Counted from the first letter of the stretch, positions 1 to 11,969 are shown. The stretch is DNA of 64,000 bases from Ectobius pallidus (GCA_964059195.1 CAXKWD010000005.1:39199825-39263824), one strand, 5' to 3'. Numbers and translations: made by a program. Notes: generated by a model from the letters alone, not told the origin.

Positions 1-1387
1 GTCAAGCTGTATGCTGCATGATCATCCTTCTCCATACAAGGTGTTACCTGAAGATGAAGATTTAGGCCTAACGTCTAAACGCGTCATAAAACGAGACTGC
101 AACTACGTTTTATCATAAGACATTCCTTTTTGTGGACTTCAAGATCACTTTTTAACAGTTTTAAGAAATTTTAACAGTGATTTTGACTAACTTACCGTTT
201 GTACATAGGCCTACTTTTATACTCTGACTAGTAACTTATGTCACTTGTGATTTGATATTATAATAATGTACATTTTAAATTAGGCTGCATATTTATTAGG
301 CCTATTCTATAATTGAGCGTAGGTGGAAAACCAATTTTAACACAGATGTTCACATTAGTTATTTTTAACACTGTCATGAATTACGTTTTTGTAATTTATC
401 GTGACAACATTTCGCTGGGCCTATAACAACATAAAAATATGACAAAATGAAGTCACTTTTATAAAATTACTTTTCGATTATAAGAGTCTTAAACTATTCT
501 TAAAGACACAGACTAGTTCAAAGCGTGTATTCGCATGTAATCGCCCACCTATTCATTAACGTATAAATAAGGCCTACTAGATATTTCAGCGTTACAAGAT
601 ATAACTTCCGAGTTCGCCAGCGAAACCTGACAACATTCATAAATGTATAAACATGGACAGCGTTGAGGCAGGTAATTCCTCAATCCCCAGTTTGCTATAT
701 GCTAAGGGAATAAATGACATAAGTCAGAAGAAGTGATGTTCCATCGATCATTTGTCACAGAGAGGATCTTACACCGCTTTCCCCTCCAAGTGCAAGCTTA
801 GTGCAAGTGTGATTCCTATAACAGGCAGTCCGTATCTTATAGACTACATACCATATTTTAAAAATGTATCTACTCAAACCTCCTTTACTACTAGTCTATA
901 TAAATTCCTAAACTTACTGACAGATTTCAGTCTCATTTAATGACGAGATTTGTATTATATTCTGTAAAAGAATATCTTGGCGAGAATCGAGCCCAGGTTT
1001 TCAGCTTAGTGCTCTGACGCAGAGTTCACATGGCCTCCCAATACCATGCCCACTCGCATTAAAATTGCCAATTCTTCTAGACTTCTAACGGCCTCGCTTC
1101 ATGTGTTCACACATCTACACGTAGTGAGGGTGCATCTAACCCTGATGCTGAAATATTTCAGAGGTTTAAGTTGCGGTAACCAAGACTTTTACTAGTATTT
1201 ATTAATCATTATTTACAGGATTTTAGTCTTTTAACCCTGTCGCTCATAGAACATAATACATCCTGAAAAATGTATGCCCTTTAAGTTGGACTAGTCTATT
1301 CGTGAAAACTGATTTGACATTTTCACTGCTACTAACGTATGTATGCTTCCCCGAAAAAATTACATAGTAGGTGATATATAAAATTGT
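1..1387. other. No gene seen; AT-rich DNA
   Basis: No ORF here shows a recognisable domain, splice signals or codon bias. A 62-codon open frame near 752-940 is the length expected by chance. The stretch carries TAGGCCTA octamers at about 63, 207 and 299. Nothing else could be supported. Confidence 0.6.
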
Positions 1388-1765
1388 TAGGGTAATGCTT
1401 TATGTTAGGCCTACAATATGAGAAATTTTATTCACGCGTTAAGATTTATGTCCACCGCTATGGCACAGGAGATGCGTTCGCTCCTTTCACGTAGCGGATT
1501 TGGGTTCGATTCTTGGTCGAGACAAGGCTTTTCTGGGGTTTTCCCTCGCCTATGGGACGAAAGTCGAGTAACTTTAGTTTCTAATGGTACCCGGACATCA
1601 TCTGGCCGTCATTATCGTCTTCATCCTAATTCCTATCATCATCATCATCATCATCAGTCCATCCGCTTTTTGTTCGGAATGAGTGTGTGCGACCGGTGTA
1701 TATCGTCGTGTTCGTGTTATCTCGGAGGTGGTCCCGGCATTGGGCTGATTACACTAGTTAACAAG
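1388..1765 (+). mobile_element. SINE-1 copy A (tRNA-derived head)
   Basis: The pol III A-box-like sequence TGGCACAGGA lies at 1461-1470 and the B box GGTTCGATTC at 1503-1512, followed by a body shared with copies on the minus strand at 7335-7815, 8520-8740 and 50405-50815. A (CAT)n run lies at about 1636-1657. The upstream 50 bases (from the 'atgctttatg' motif) also match the copy at 7335-7815, so they belong to the repeat or to a shared flank. Relative to that copy, this one carries six extra bases that create TAGGCCTA at 1406-1413. The 3' part is truncated near 1765. The 148-codon open frame across this region is an accident of the SINE. Confidence 0.75.
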
Positions 1766-2222
1766 GTTTTTGCCACATGGTTGAAACCATGTGTATCAGA
1801 TCAAGTTTTATGTGTTATTTACGAATATGAACATAAAAATGTTCCATCACCCTCACATTTTTAGGAAATCACTAAAATATATCTAAAAATATGAAAAAGT
1901 AGTAGCAATAATTATTACAACCTCTTATTTTTATAATTATAACTAGTATACAAAAATTATTATAATTATTAACCAATTGTGGAGCTTTATTATCTTTCTT
2001 AAAGCCAGTTTGCACAACAATTTGTCCATTCTTACATGCCTGAAGAGGCATAGGGATGTGTGGTACCTTTCGAGGAAGGGATTAGTGAAGTACTTGGCGG
2101 AAAGGAAATGGCTGAGTGTATGGGGTGAGATAGGGTGTCAACATGAAATGTTCAGATTTTTTTGTGCCTCTGAAAAGTGTTGTAAGTGAGTTTTGCTGCC
2201 TGTAGTTTTAATTTTCACTGCA

Positions 2223-3387
2223 ATGAAGAAATTACGCCATGCGTGTGTTAATTCGCCAAATACTTTCTGTTACGTGTGTGAACAGTTTACTATTAAAAAT
2301 CAACATCGATCTTTAACAGAAACATTGAAAGAGGTGTACTACAGTTATTTTGGATGTCGTGTTAGTGATGAAGACAAAGTTTGGGCCCCGAACGTGTGCT
2401 GTATAACATGTTATTCAAATCTAATTAAGTGGGAAAATGGTGACCAAACCCGTGCTATGCCTTTCGCGGTCCCAGTGGTCTGGCGTGAACCAACTAGCCA
2501 AGCACAAGATTGTTATTTTTGCTTAACAAAAATTGGAGGACATTCTAAAAGGACAAAATCTAATACTGAGTATCCCAATGTTCCATCTGCTATAAGACCT
2601 GTTCCACATGGGCCTGAACTCCCAATCCCTAGTCCACCTACACAGTTAGAAGAGTCCTCTGCAGGAGAAGAACAAGCAGATGAGTTTCCGAAACCATCCA
2701 CTTCCTCTGATCCAAACTATAGCCCAGAACATAAAAAGAAACCCCTCCTGATTAATCAATCCAGACTGAACGACTTAGGTAGAGATATGTACGAGTATCT
2801 CACGAAGTAGCAGGCTGAAGTGCTTGGATCGCGACTTCAAGAATGGAATCTACTTTCCCCCAGTACTAGAATTTCTTCTTTCCGGAAGAGACATGAACAA
2901 TTTTCTGGTTATTATGTAATGGAAAATTCCCTCTGTGCATGTAGGCTATAAATATAGACGGTTTAAAGGATGAGCTTGGATTTCAACAAGTCCCTGAAGA
3001 ATGGAGATTGTTTATTGATTCCTTGAAAGCAAGTCCCAAAGCAGTATTGTTACACAGCCTGGAAGGCCTTTTCTGAGGTAGTGAATGGGTTTCTGGGAAA
3101 GAATAAAGCAGAAAATTGACGACAATTGGTTCAAGAACATCTGGAGAGTTACAAACAAGTCGGATGCAGAATGTCTCTGAAAATTCATTTTCTCCTTTCG
3201 CACCTGGAATTTTTCCCTGAGAATTTGGGTGCTGTCAGTGATGAGCAAGAGGAACGATTTCACCAAGACATTCAGAAAATGGAGCAGAGATATCAATGTA
3301 GATGGGATTCTCACATGATGGGTGAATATTGCTGTTTTTTTAGTTAGGGAGACTGACACGCACTACAAGAGGAAGAATCAACTGTAA
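2223..3387 (+). pseudogene. Decayed copy of a multi-copy, TE-associated gene family (Cys-rich N-terminus, FHQD-containing C-terminus)
   Basis: The frame from ATG 2223 to the stop ending at 2810 has CYVC, CCITC and CYFCLTK cysteine pairs, then the motifs YPNVPSAIRPVPHGPELP and RLNDLGRDM. After the stop the same family continues in broken frames: LGSRLQEWNLL at about 2820-2855, a stop-ridden middle, then NKAEN...ESYKQVGCRMSLKIHFL and FFPENLGAVSDEQEERFHQD (3126-3347), and THYKRKNQL ending at 3387. I recall this arrangement as a high-copy family in arthropods and cnidarians, usually deposited as uncharacterised proteins and probably transposon-encoded; I do not know an agreed name. The middle is shorter than I recall for the family, suggesting an internal deletion of several hundred bases. 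The upstream TTG extension to 2193 is not needed. Several stops and frameshifts make it non-functional. Confidence 0.75.
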
Positions 3388-3859
3388 GTTTTAAAATTAA
3401 AAGTAGCTGTCACATTTATAATCCCTATTACCTGCATGTTTAAGTTACTAAGTAGTACTACAAAGAGTTTCTGACTATTAATTCTTAGGATTTCTTAATT
3501 CCAAGTCACAATTTCAAATTGTTTACTTTATGGCAAAAATTACATCATTTTATTACATTTTACTGAGGATGAAAGTCAGTTTATAAATAGTAGCATCAAT
3601 TTATTCCTTTTATATTACCTCATATGTAAAAGTAAGGCATTTTATAACATAATTCTATAAATTAATTAATTATAAGTTACTTGTGACATTTTTAGAATTA
3701 TGTTTAAATTAAATTAAATTTTCTGAATTTTTTGCTAGAATCGAACTCGGTTCTGTCATACGAAAACGTTACGTGTTACGGACTTTTTAATGTCATTTTT
3801 GTGTTCAGGTGGTCTGATTTATATAAAATGACCTGTTTTTGTCCATGTGGCAGACAAAA
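3388..3859. other. No gene seen; AT-rich DNA
   Basis: Very AT-rich sequence with no supportable ORF or structured repeat. It may include the 3' flank of the decayed gene copy ending at 3387. Confidence 0.5.
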
Positions 3860-4045
3860 AGTTGAAATTTGTTGACTAGTGTTATTCATCCGGAGAGGCC
3901 CTCCATGTCTTTGTCTGGTCAAAAAAGTTTGCATGTGATCCATAGGTACTCCCTCTCCCAACAGTCGCGGTCCTGTAAGGTCCGGGCGGTGTGGGCCGCG
4001 TACGTGTACCTACAAGGGGGAGGAAAAACTCAGAGGCAGTTAGGA
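3860..4045 (+). mobile_element. SINE-1 copy F (tail half)
   Basis: It matches the downstream half of SINE-1: the block CATCCGGAGAGGCCCTCCATG, the 'cttgtctggtc' block, and the terminal GC-rich box ending in 'aagggggagg'. The tRNA head is missing, so this is a 5'-truncated copy. Open frames crossing it on both strands are not genes. Confidence 0.7.
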
Positions 4046-5180
4046 TTGATGTACATAAAATCTAGCTATTCCATTACAATGTTTCCATTGATTTAAAACT
4101 TATGAACCCGCTGACATCACTTGATGAACGCTTATATTAACTTAATATAAGTTTACTGATTCATTCTAATCCTTTGATTTATAAATCTACAGACTATTTA
4201 CACACTTTGATATTTGACTAATTGCATTTCCATTCAGATTTCAGGATTCTATTATCGGTATTCTATTCTATTAACATTTTGATGGTTGGTCGTTCAAGCG
4301 TATTACAATTTGTTGTACATTCCTATTCCCAAAGTCAAAGGTAAGGAAATTTCAATCCGGCCTCTGTCAATGGAAGCAAAACCAGAAAAATTAACATAAA
4401 GATAAACCGATGAATAATTCAAACCTTCGGCCTCCCGAATTTCGAATCCTCATTTATTTCCTCGACCAGTAGCCTATACTAATTAGCTAGTGACTTCGAT
4501 GAGTTGCACTACAAAATTATGCAGTTAAGACGGCTCTTATCAAATGGTAGATATGGGCTGCTTATCCAATTAGCGTTTCATTTCAAGATCGTAGGCTATA
4601 TATATTTTCTGTTATTGATATCTAGCCTATATGAAGGGACTTAAACTTCATATCCAGTATATTGCAATTAGGCAATTGAAAATTCCGGTTTTACTTTCAC
4701 CAAATAAGATATTTAGATTATTTAACGTTTAAAATATTCCATGAAGATCTACAAAATAACATTCCTGAGAAAGAAGTGAACTTGTTGCAACACTCAGAAG
4801 AATACTTCCTGAATATCGTACATACGAATGAGAATTCACACAGTACTTATTGTTACTTATTAATGTCAACCTAGCCTTAAAATAAACAGAATATATTAGT
4901 TTAAGACAATCTTAGCAGATGGCAGTTACAGGCTCTATTATGTACTGAACAAGCTAACAACTGTACCTGTATAAGATACATAAAAATTATGTTCATTAAC
5001 CGTGTTGTGTGAAGATAAACCAGCATGAGGTACTATATTTTTGCGTAAAAATCTTATGTTTATAACAAAACCTGATTGAGGGATGCGTTATTTACTTGCA
5101 GGTAATCCGGTAATCTGCTTGTTCTTCCCCCCCCCCTACACATAGGCTAGGTAGAAGTGTATATTAACTTGTAATGGAAA
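4046..5180. other. No gene seen; AT-rich DNA
   Basis: No domain-bearing ORF. TAGCCTA/TAGGCTA heptamers occur near 4470, 4593 and 4625, and a C10 run near 5128. Nothing else recognised. Confidence 0.5.
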
Positions 5181-5183
5181 CAT

Positions 5184-5880
5184 GGATGTCAGGCCACGGT
5201 AAATTTAAAATATATTTAGACAGATTCAAAATTGACCCAAGTGATTGTCAGTGTAGATGCGACGAAGAAAAAGAAACAATACATCATCTGCTATTCGAGT
5301 GTAATAGGCCTATTATGAAAGAGCACGATTGACGTTAATACTTCATTTAGATTCTTGCAGTAAATGCTATGAAAACCCACTATACTTCATATTTAACAAG
5401 AAGTGATGTTCTTATGAATTTCAAAAGTACGTTCAATATATTTATAAATCAATGCAAATAATGGTATCATAGTTTAAAACAGTTTCTAATCTCAGTATCA
5501 ATTTAATAGTTTATATTAGGGTAGTAAATATTAGTAGTTTGTCAACTTGCACTCAACGTAAGCCTTTCTGCTAGAAATAATATTGTTCTGTATATACTCT
5601 GTATTCTACTATAGCCCTAGTATAGTAGCTGGATGACATATAAGCCTAGTAGTTAATTTCAAGTTTACACTCATTGTATCTCTTATTGCTAGAAAGTAAG
5701 ATTTGTTTTGTATGTTATATTACATTATGTATTAACTATAGCCCTAACATGCTATGTAACAAAATAGGGTTAAAATAAAGGGAGATTCATAATAAGAACA
5801 AATATAATTAATGATAATGTTTATGATGATGACGATAATAATAATAACAATAACAATAATAATAAAAATAATCCTCAAAA
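5184..5880 (+). mobile_element. LINE ORF2 3' end plus 3' UTR (5'-truncated remnant)
   Basis: A short open segment at about 5184-5336 reads SGHGKFKIYLDRFKI, then a CxC-type cluster with HHLLFEC. This is the same C-terminal zinc-binding layout as in the intact LINE at 17056-20193 (TGHGRIRSYFQRFKI and DHLIFEC). After a stop, RSDVLMNFKSTFNIFINQCK (5400-5460) resembles the last residues of such ORFs. The following 400 bases look like 3' UTR and contain two imperfect copies of a block of about 100 bp (5534-5630 and 5650-5752, each with TTGCTAGAAA-like and CTATAGCCCTA segments). The tail ends in an (AAT)n/(AAC)n-like run at about 5835-5870. The clade was not assigned; the copy is dead. Confidence 0.65.
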
Positions 5881-6224
5881 GTGGAGACAATTCACACCCT
5901 ACGGGTCAAGGATAATAAATAAGGAAAACAAGACTTTGTTGTCAAGTCAGATCAGAAGAAAACTGGAGAGGTGACAATAATAATGGTGAGTGTGTCATCC
6001 TGAAGATTCGTGGGGAGTGTGGGAAGCATATCGCCCAGTTCTTGGTATTCCTCACTCCTCCCAGTATTCTGAAATACGATGATATATCTCTCTGACACTA
6101 ATGATTGCAGCATATGGTAAATATTTTCCAGCACTTGCCACTGGAATTCTAGAAGTGTGTGTTTGTTATGTTCAGCAGCATATTTTCGCAAAATATTTCT
6201 AAACAACTTGTAGAAAACACAATA

Positions 6225-6700
6225 CAGTAGAACCCCGATAATTCGAGCTAATTGGGGCTGAGGCTACCTCGAATTACAAAAAACTCGGATTATACGGATC
6301 ACTAAGTCAATGGGTAAATCATAAATAAATGTTTAATGAGCACAATAATGGTTTAAAAAATAAATATATAAACAATATAGTAAGCCTACATACCTGTGTT
6401 ATGCCTACGGTTTCTGTCAATCCGTAATAGAAATGTATTAACAGTCTGAAGCCAAGGTTCTTTCTGTGTATTATTAATGAAACCCCTAAGTGGGACAGTT
6501 TTACCTGCATTTTTATACATGGAAAAATTGAAAGAAAGTTCAAAATCTAACACATTCGGAAGTGCGTAAATCTTACATGCGTACACCGTATAAAATCGAG
6601 ATTTTACTCTAGTTTTATGGAACATTTTAGTTTTCTTAAGACCAGCTCGAATTACACGGAACCTCGAAATACCGGGGCTCGAATTACCGAGGCTCTACTG
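6225..6700. mobile_element. pogo/Tigger-like MITE
   Basis: The ends are inverted repeats: CAGTAGAACCCCGATAATTCG at 6225 onward, and the complement of CAGTAGAGCCTCGGTAATTCG at the right end. TA duplications lie at 6223-6224 and 6701-6702. The CAGTA-type end and TA target are typical of the pogo/Tigger branch of Tc1/mariner. The 476-bp interior has only short open frames and no transposase domain, so it is non-autonomous. Confidence 0.85.
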
Positions 6701-6702
6701 TA

Positions 6703-7334
6703 CATCACAACTCTATAAGCCACTATTAAAATATTCCATTCCAGTATTTTGTTTCAGTGTAGATATGTTTGCCATTATATTTCATGGAGAAGTCCATATT
6801 TAGATTCCATGTCAATGACTAAATTCAATGGTATTAATTTATTTCGATGTTCTAAAGATGTATAATAGGACTACGGACATGGCCTACTTTTCTGCTGTTA
6901 ACTAAATTATTTGTTTTGTTATTTATGTAGGTAATTATTGAATGAAGTGGCCCAAGTGTTAACGTCGGGTGTTCACACGTTTAAATCCATTGGCCGACCA
7001 ATCTGTGTGAATTTTTTCTCTCACAGGGCAGGGCAAATGTCGGATTGCGTTTTATTTTCCATCTACTTCAAATGTTCCTGTCCTTTGTTTTAAGATGAGG
7101 TCTTGCATTGAGTTGGTCCTTCGACACCTTGAATTGAATTGGTTCTGCAGTAACAAGTCCCATCGTGTTCTGCCAAGTGTTTTCTCTCCCCCACAGACAT
7201 TAGTAGGCTACGTAAGACCTTCAGAAAGTGGGGGAGTTAGTCTAAACAGTTTAAAAAAATATTATAGGTACTAATTGTTCCCTTTCCGTTTCTTTAAACA
7301 GGCAAAGGGGCCATTTTTTATTTTACTATGATCC
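6703..7334. other. No gene seen
   Basis: No supportable ORF, TIR pair or SINE head. A TAGGCTA heptamer is present near 7204. Confidence 0.5.
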
Positions 7335-7815
7335 ATTCTTTTTTCTCTCTTTCGAAGTTTTACCTCTCCCTTATAGGGACCTTTATGCGGCCCGCGCCGC
7401 CCGGGCCTTACATGCCTTTCGGAAGAGGAATGAACTATGGATCACAACACAGACATACTTTTTTGACCAGACAAGGACATGGAGGGCCTTCCCGGATGAG
7501 TGATCAGCCCAATGCCGGGGCCACCTCCGAGACAACGAACATGTAGGATGAGACACACCATTCACATACACACTCACTCCGAACAAGGCGAGGATGGGAT
7601 AAAGATGATAATGACGGCCAGATGATATCCGGGGACCACAAGGGCCTAAAGTTACGTGACATTTGTCTCACAAATGTCTCGGAAAAAACCTCACCCAGGT
7701 AACTTGTCTCTACCAGGAATCGAACCCGGGCCTGCGTCACAGCGGTGGACGTCAATCCTAATGCGTGGATAAAATTCCTCATATTGTAACATAAAGCATT
7801 AACCTATTATATTAT
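7335..7815 (-). mobile_element. SINE-1 copy B, nearly full length
   Basis: On the minus strand the tRNA-like head comes first (B box GGTTCGATTCC at about 7717-7727, A box near 7737-7748). The body follows with the 'ggtccccggatatcatctgg' block, and the tail contains the GC-rich CCGGGCGGCGCGGGCCGC box and ends near 7340 at 'gggagaggtaaaa'. It provides the longest SINE-1 sequence in the window. Its flank at 7781-7812 matches the flank of copy A but has a plain TA at 7787-7788 where copy A has TAGGCCTA. Confidence 0.8.
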
Positions 7816-8519
7816 AAATATAAAGATAAATAGGCCTACGTCAGTAACTTCAGAGCTGCAACTGTTCGTTAATGAGAAGGTTAGTTCACTATTTTTCATT
7901 AGAGGTGTGTAAATTAAGGATACAAGTAACGATCATCTGTCAACGTTCAATATCGCGTAGGCCTACAGTAACAAAAAGTAATCAAGTTATATAATCTGCT
8001 GTTTTCTTTTTAATTTATTTGGAATCGCACATTATTTGTATAGGCCTATAGCTTAGGCTATTTCAAGTTTTAAAAATAACTGGTGAAACTGTAATGTCTG
8101 TACTGTCCAGCTCAGACCGTCTTTGATGAGAGTCATTCCACGATTTGCCTAATTGGATATGTGAAATAGAAGAAATGTAAATTTTTAAAACAACTTGTAG
8201 GCTACTGTTAGGCTACAACAAAAATTGTTACGACACGAAGTGTATTACACTCTAGAGCAGAGTGTAATGTGTTTGCGCCAAAGTTGCTGTTTTCTCCTTA
8301 ACTCTCTAATGCACGGGAATTCGTTTGTGCTATACTAGTGTCATCTGCCTTGGTAGATAGGATTATTTACAATTGATATTGCCCAAGCAGACCATAAGCT
8401 AGGATAAGTCAACTTGTCCAAAAAGTAAGAAGAGAAGGAAAAGTGAAACCAGACAATATTGCAGACAGACACAAACGTAGGCCTCTTATAAAGATTTATA
8501 GGGAAAATACAAATTGTAG

Positions 8520-8740
8520 CAATTTTCACACACACGCTCACTCCGAACAAGGCGTGGATGGGATAAAGATGATAATGACGGCCAGATGATATCCGGGGAC
8601 CACGAGGGCCGAAAGTTACCTGACACGGGTGATGAAAAACTCCGGAAAAAACCTCACCCTGGTAACTTGTACTGACCAGGAATCGAACCGAGCCGCTCCT
8701 CTCACGCATGCCCTGCGCCACAGCGGTGGACCGACCGGAT
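8520..8740 (-). mobile_element. SINE-1 copy C (head half)
   Basis: On the minus strand it has the A-box-like TGGCGCAGGGC and B box GGTTCGATTCC, and shares the body with copies A, B and D. It is truncated beyond the 'actccgaacaaggcg' block, about 220 bp from the head. Confidence 0.8.
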
Positions 8741-9198
8741 TGTATTTATGGTGCTTTTATTATACAGATCGCAAGTAGTTCACTATGATCCTATTATTCT
8801 CTATAACAAGAGGTAGATCAACACTGTCAACAGCGAAATTCTCTGAACTTTTTCCCTTGGCAGATCGAAGCAATTTAAAACAAACAAAAAAAACTTTCCA
8901 TATCACCGTCTGTGTACAGAAAGATTATCTGTTGGCATCCACTGAAATATTGATAAAAATCTTCGCTAATGGATGGTATGAGGTTACAAGTTACTAGAAT
9001 TATTTATGGACATAACTCTTCTCCTAGCCGTGTTCCTCATAATACCCGGTCCCATTTTTCTGTCAGTAACTATTCCCTGAGGATTCTCGCAGACTGAAAT
9101 GGTGTCATGTTTCGTATGGGTTGAACGCCAGGACAATATTTCTACAAGACATCTGTCTCTCTTGTCCAGAGTAATGTTCCATGTATATTGGAGAAAGA

Positions 9199-9450
9199 TC
9201 TAGGGCGACCACTGGTGGTCCGCGAAGATGGTGCAGATGGTCCGCAGACATAATTAAAAAATATCATAAAGCAACTGGAAAGTAAAGAAGTAAAATTTTC
9301 ACATATTTCGTTATAATGACCTACAATTAATACCCAAATATTATGAATATAGGCCTTCTATTAAAAATGGGATGTAAAATTAGGGGTCCGTAAATTTTTT
9401 TTAGACATTTTAGAGGTCCTCGGGTTCAAAAAGGTTGAGAAACGCTGATC
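9199..9450. mobile_element. Probable degenerate hAT MITE
   Basis: The right end is the complement of CAGCGTTTCTCAACCTTTTTG, a typical hAT terminus (compare 41843-42196). The left end is poorly preserved near CCACTGGTGGTCCGCG at about 9212. The flanking eight-mers ATCTAGGG and ATCTAGAT agree at 6 of 8 positions. No transposase coding. The left boundary is uncertain. Confidence 0.45.
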
Positions 9451-9773
9451 TAGATGTATGGTTATGGGAATTATTACCTCGATTACATGAGTGCTCTGAT
9501 TCTATTATGTAAAACATCTATACGGGTATTTCTCAGTCTCACTGAAACAGATGAAACTATCTGACAGCAACCTAATCTTTTATTAATCCACAGAAAATAC
9601 GAGAATTGCTGTTCATACTATTGAGTTATTAAAATTAAATGCATTTTCCCCCAATAATTGTATTTCTATTTACAGTATTCATTTATGCTCTAGCTGCGAT
9701 TTTAAACGAATTCAAAACAGGAGTTCCTCAATTTATATATATACAGTATAGCCTATATATATATATATAATTT

Positions 9774-10046
9774 GGATAATTTAGTTTAGTTTTATCTTTC
9801 CCATATTTTCAAAACAGAAAAAGAAGAGCGTATAAATAGGCTACAATTTCTATATCCTTTACTTTGTCAAAGCAATAATTCATGTAAGACAAAAACATCA
9901 TTACATTAACATTCTGTTATTCCTTAATACTTGCACAAAGACTCGCAGAGAATGATAGGCCCTGAAGAATTTTCTTAAACAATTGTTTTAGTAGTTGTAG
10001 TTGTAGAGTAACTGTTTTTAAATTTACATTTTACAGTGTAACAAAA

Positions 10047-10105
<59 letters not shown>

Positions 10106-10485
10106 TATACCTAGTATACGGGAAACAATGAGAGTTCTCTAACCGAAAAAAAAGGATTCAAGATGTGACTAAAACGTGACCTATTTCCCATTTTTTATCA
10201 CTGCAAATATCATTTTGTTACACTGTAAAATGTAAATTTAAAAACAGTTACTCTACAACTACAACTACTAAAACAATTGTTTAAGAAAATTCTTCAGGGC
10301 CTATCATTCTCTGCGAGTCTTTGTGCAAGTATTAAGGAATAACAGAATGTTAATGTAATGATGTTTTTGTCTTACATGAATTATTGCTTTGACAAAGTAA
10401 AGGATATAGAAATTGTAGCCTATTTATACGCTCTTCTTTTTCTGTTTTGAAAATATGGGAAAGATAAAACTAAACTAAATTATCC
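9774..10485. repeat. 279-bp inverted repeat with no mismatch seen, (TA)n-containing spacer
   Basis: Arm 1 is 9774-10052 and arm 2 is 10207-10485. Reading arm 2 in reverse complement gives the same sequence as arm 1 with no difference I could find. The spacer of about 154 bp contains a (TA)n tract (10049-10100) and unique sequence. Both arms carry the same TAGGCTA heptamer. No TSD or transposon terminus is evident at the outer ends. A transcript through it would form a long perfect hairpin. It may be a foldback element, a recent inverted duplication, or an assembly or chimeric-read artefact. Confidence 0.9.
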
Positions 10486-11176
10486 TTTCACTCTGGATTT
10501 TGAAACATATTCAAGTCTGCTATTGTTACTGTACAGGCCTAAGCAAAGTACAATAATTCTAATTACAGATATTGGAATAATCGAGGGTACATAGGAAAAG
10601 TACATGCGAGTCTTAGGCAAGTCTCCCCGTTGTTTGTCGTCACAAGGTGAATGAACGAATGAATACATTATAACCCAGTATGAACCTGCAGATTGACAAT
10701 TGACTGGATCCCAAGAAATTCATCACTGGTTGGATCCACCAATGCCAGCGATAAGTGGTAAGATAAAATCTGTCACCGGATATTTTGAGTTTGTGTTTTT
10801 AACGCACATAAAATTATGCGGGCAAGGTGAGGTTCCAAAACGCTCCGATACATCGAATATTATGTCTTGGAATTTCTTCCCAAGAACTCCGAAATAGGTT
10901 ACAAATAAATGTGTACAAGAAGTGGAGCAAGACAGAAATGGACTTCAGTTGACGAGTGACTTTTTACTGTAGTACACTATCAAACCTCGCAATAATTTTT
11001 ATTTTTACGTGATTTATTTAGATTGAAATAATTGCGCTCAAAGCCAACATCTATTATAAACACCTGCATACATAAAAGATGTATTTCATCATAGTTTATC
11101 TACAAACATTCATTAACTTCAGAACAGAAGAATAATCCCCCATATTATTTTGTTATTGTTATTATTATCATTGTAT
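10486..11176. other. No gene seen
   Basis: Open frames of 62-65 codons near 10480-10897 have no recognisable domain. Nothing else supported. Confidence 0.5.
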
Positions 11177-11789
11177 TAGTTATTGGTCGATACCAGTTTG
11201 CGATAATCGATACCAATATGTTTGTCTTCATACTCGATACTTCGATACTTTCATCCTTTAAATAAAATAGTAAAATAAAAATTTATAAACGCAATATACT
11301 TATTGAATCACATTTTAGTGAAAATTTATAATAATTTCAGCTGAAAGTAGCTTTTTACAGTTGGAGTAGAATCCTCGAAAAAGTAAGTATGAAATACATC
11401 TCAGACATAAACATTTAAAATTTTGAAATAGATGTTTTATAAAATCGTACCAATAACATAGCAATTTTTGTTGTACTGCACTATCTTCATGCCCTGGTAT
11501 GTGATTTTTTAAGAAATCTATAATTCAGCATACTGGCAGGAAGGTCTGCACAAATTCGGAGTAAGATCTCTTTTGTTATGAACTCAGTTGAGCTATGAAA
11601 AACCCCAATTTCTTGCCATAGGCTAATTTGAAACTTGTGACCATTATGCTAAAAATGTCGGTATTCTATTAACTTAACATAGTATCAAAAAAGTATCTAA
11701 CCCATCTATAGTAGTATAGTTCGATATCGATAGGCCTACCTCTTGAATATCGAGGTACCGAGGTATCGAAAGTGTCGAGAATTATTCTA
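11177..11789. mobile_element. Degenerate hAT MITE, TCGATA family (copy 4)
   Basis: The left end TAGTTATTGGTCGATACC matches 15 of 18 positions of the TAGGGATGGGTCGATACC terminus of the copies at 45545, 53910 and 55279. Subterminal arrays of TCGATA-type repeats are present at both sides. The right end is worn, and I could not find a matching 8-bp TSD, so the boundaries are approximate. A TAGGCCTA at 11731-11738 sits where other family members have a simple TA. Confidence 0.6.
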
Positions 11790-11795
11790 GAATAT

Positions 11796-11872
<77 letters not shown>

Positions 11873-11969
11873 GGCCTACTACTACTACGACTACTACTAC
11901 TACTACCACTACTACTACTACTACTACCACTACTACTACTACTACTACTATTACTACTACTACTACTAC

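Noticed and set aside
1418..1864. 148-codon frame with a poly-His stretch
   Set aside because: The frame is the SINE-1 copy, and the His run is its (CAT)n microsatellite.
5952..6206. 84-codon minus-strand frame
   Set aside because: It looks somewhat protein-like, but no domain, splice context or second copy was found; length compatible with chance.
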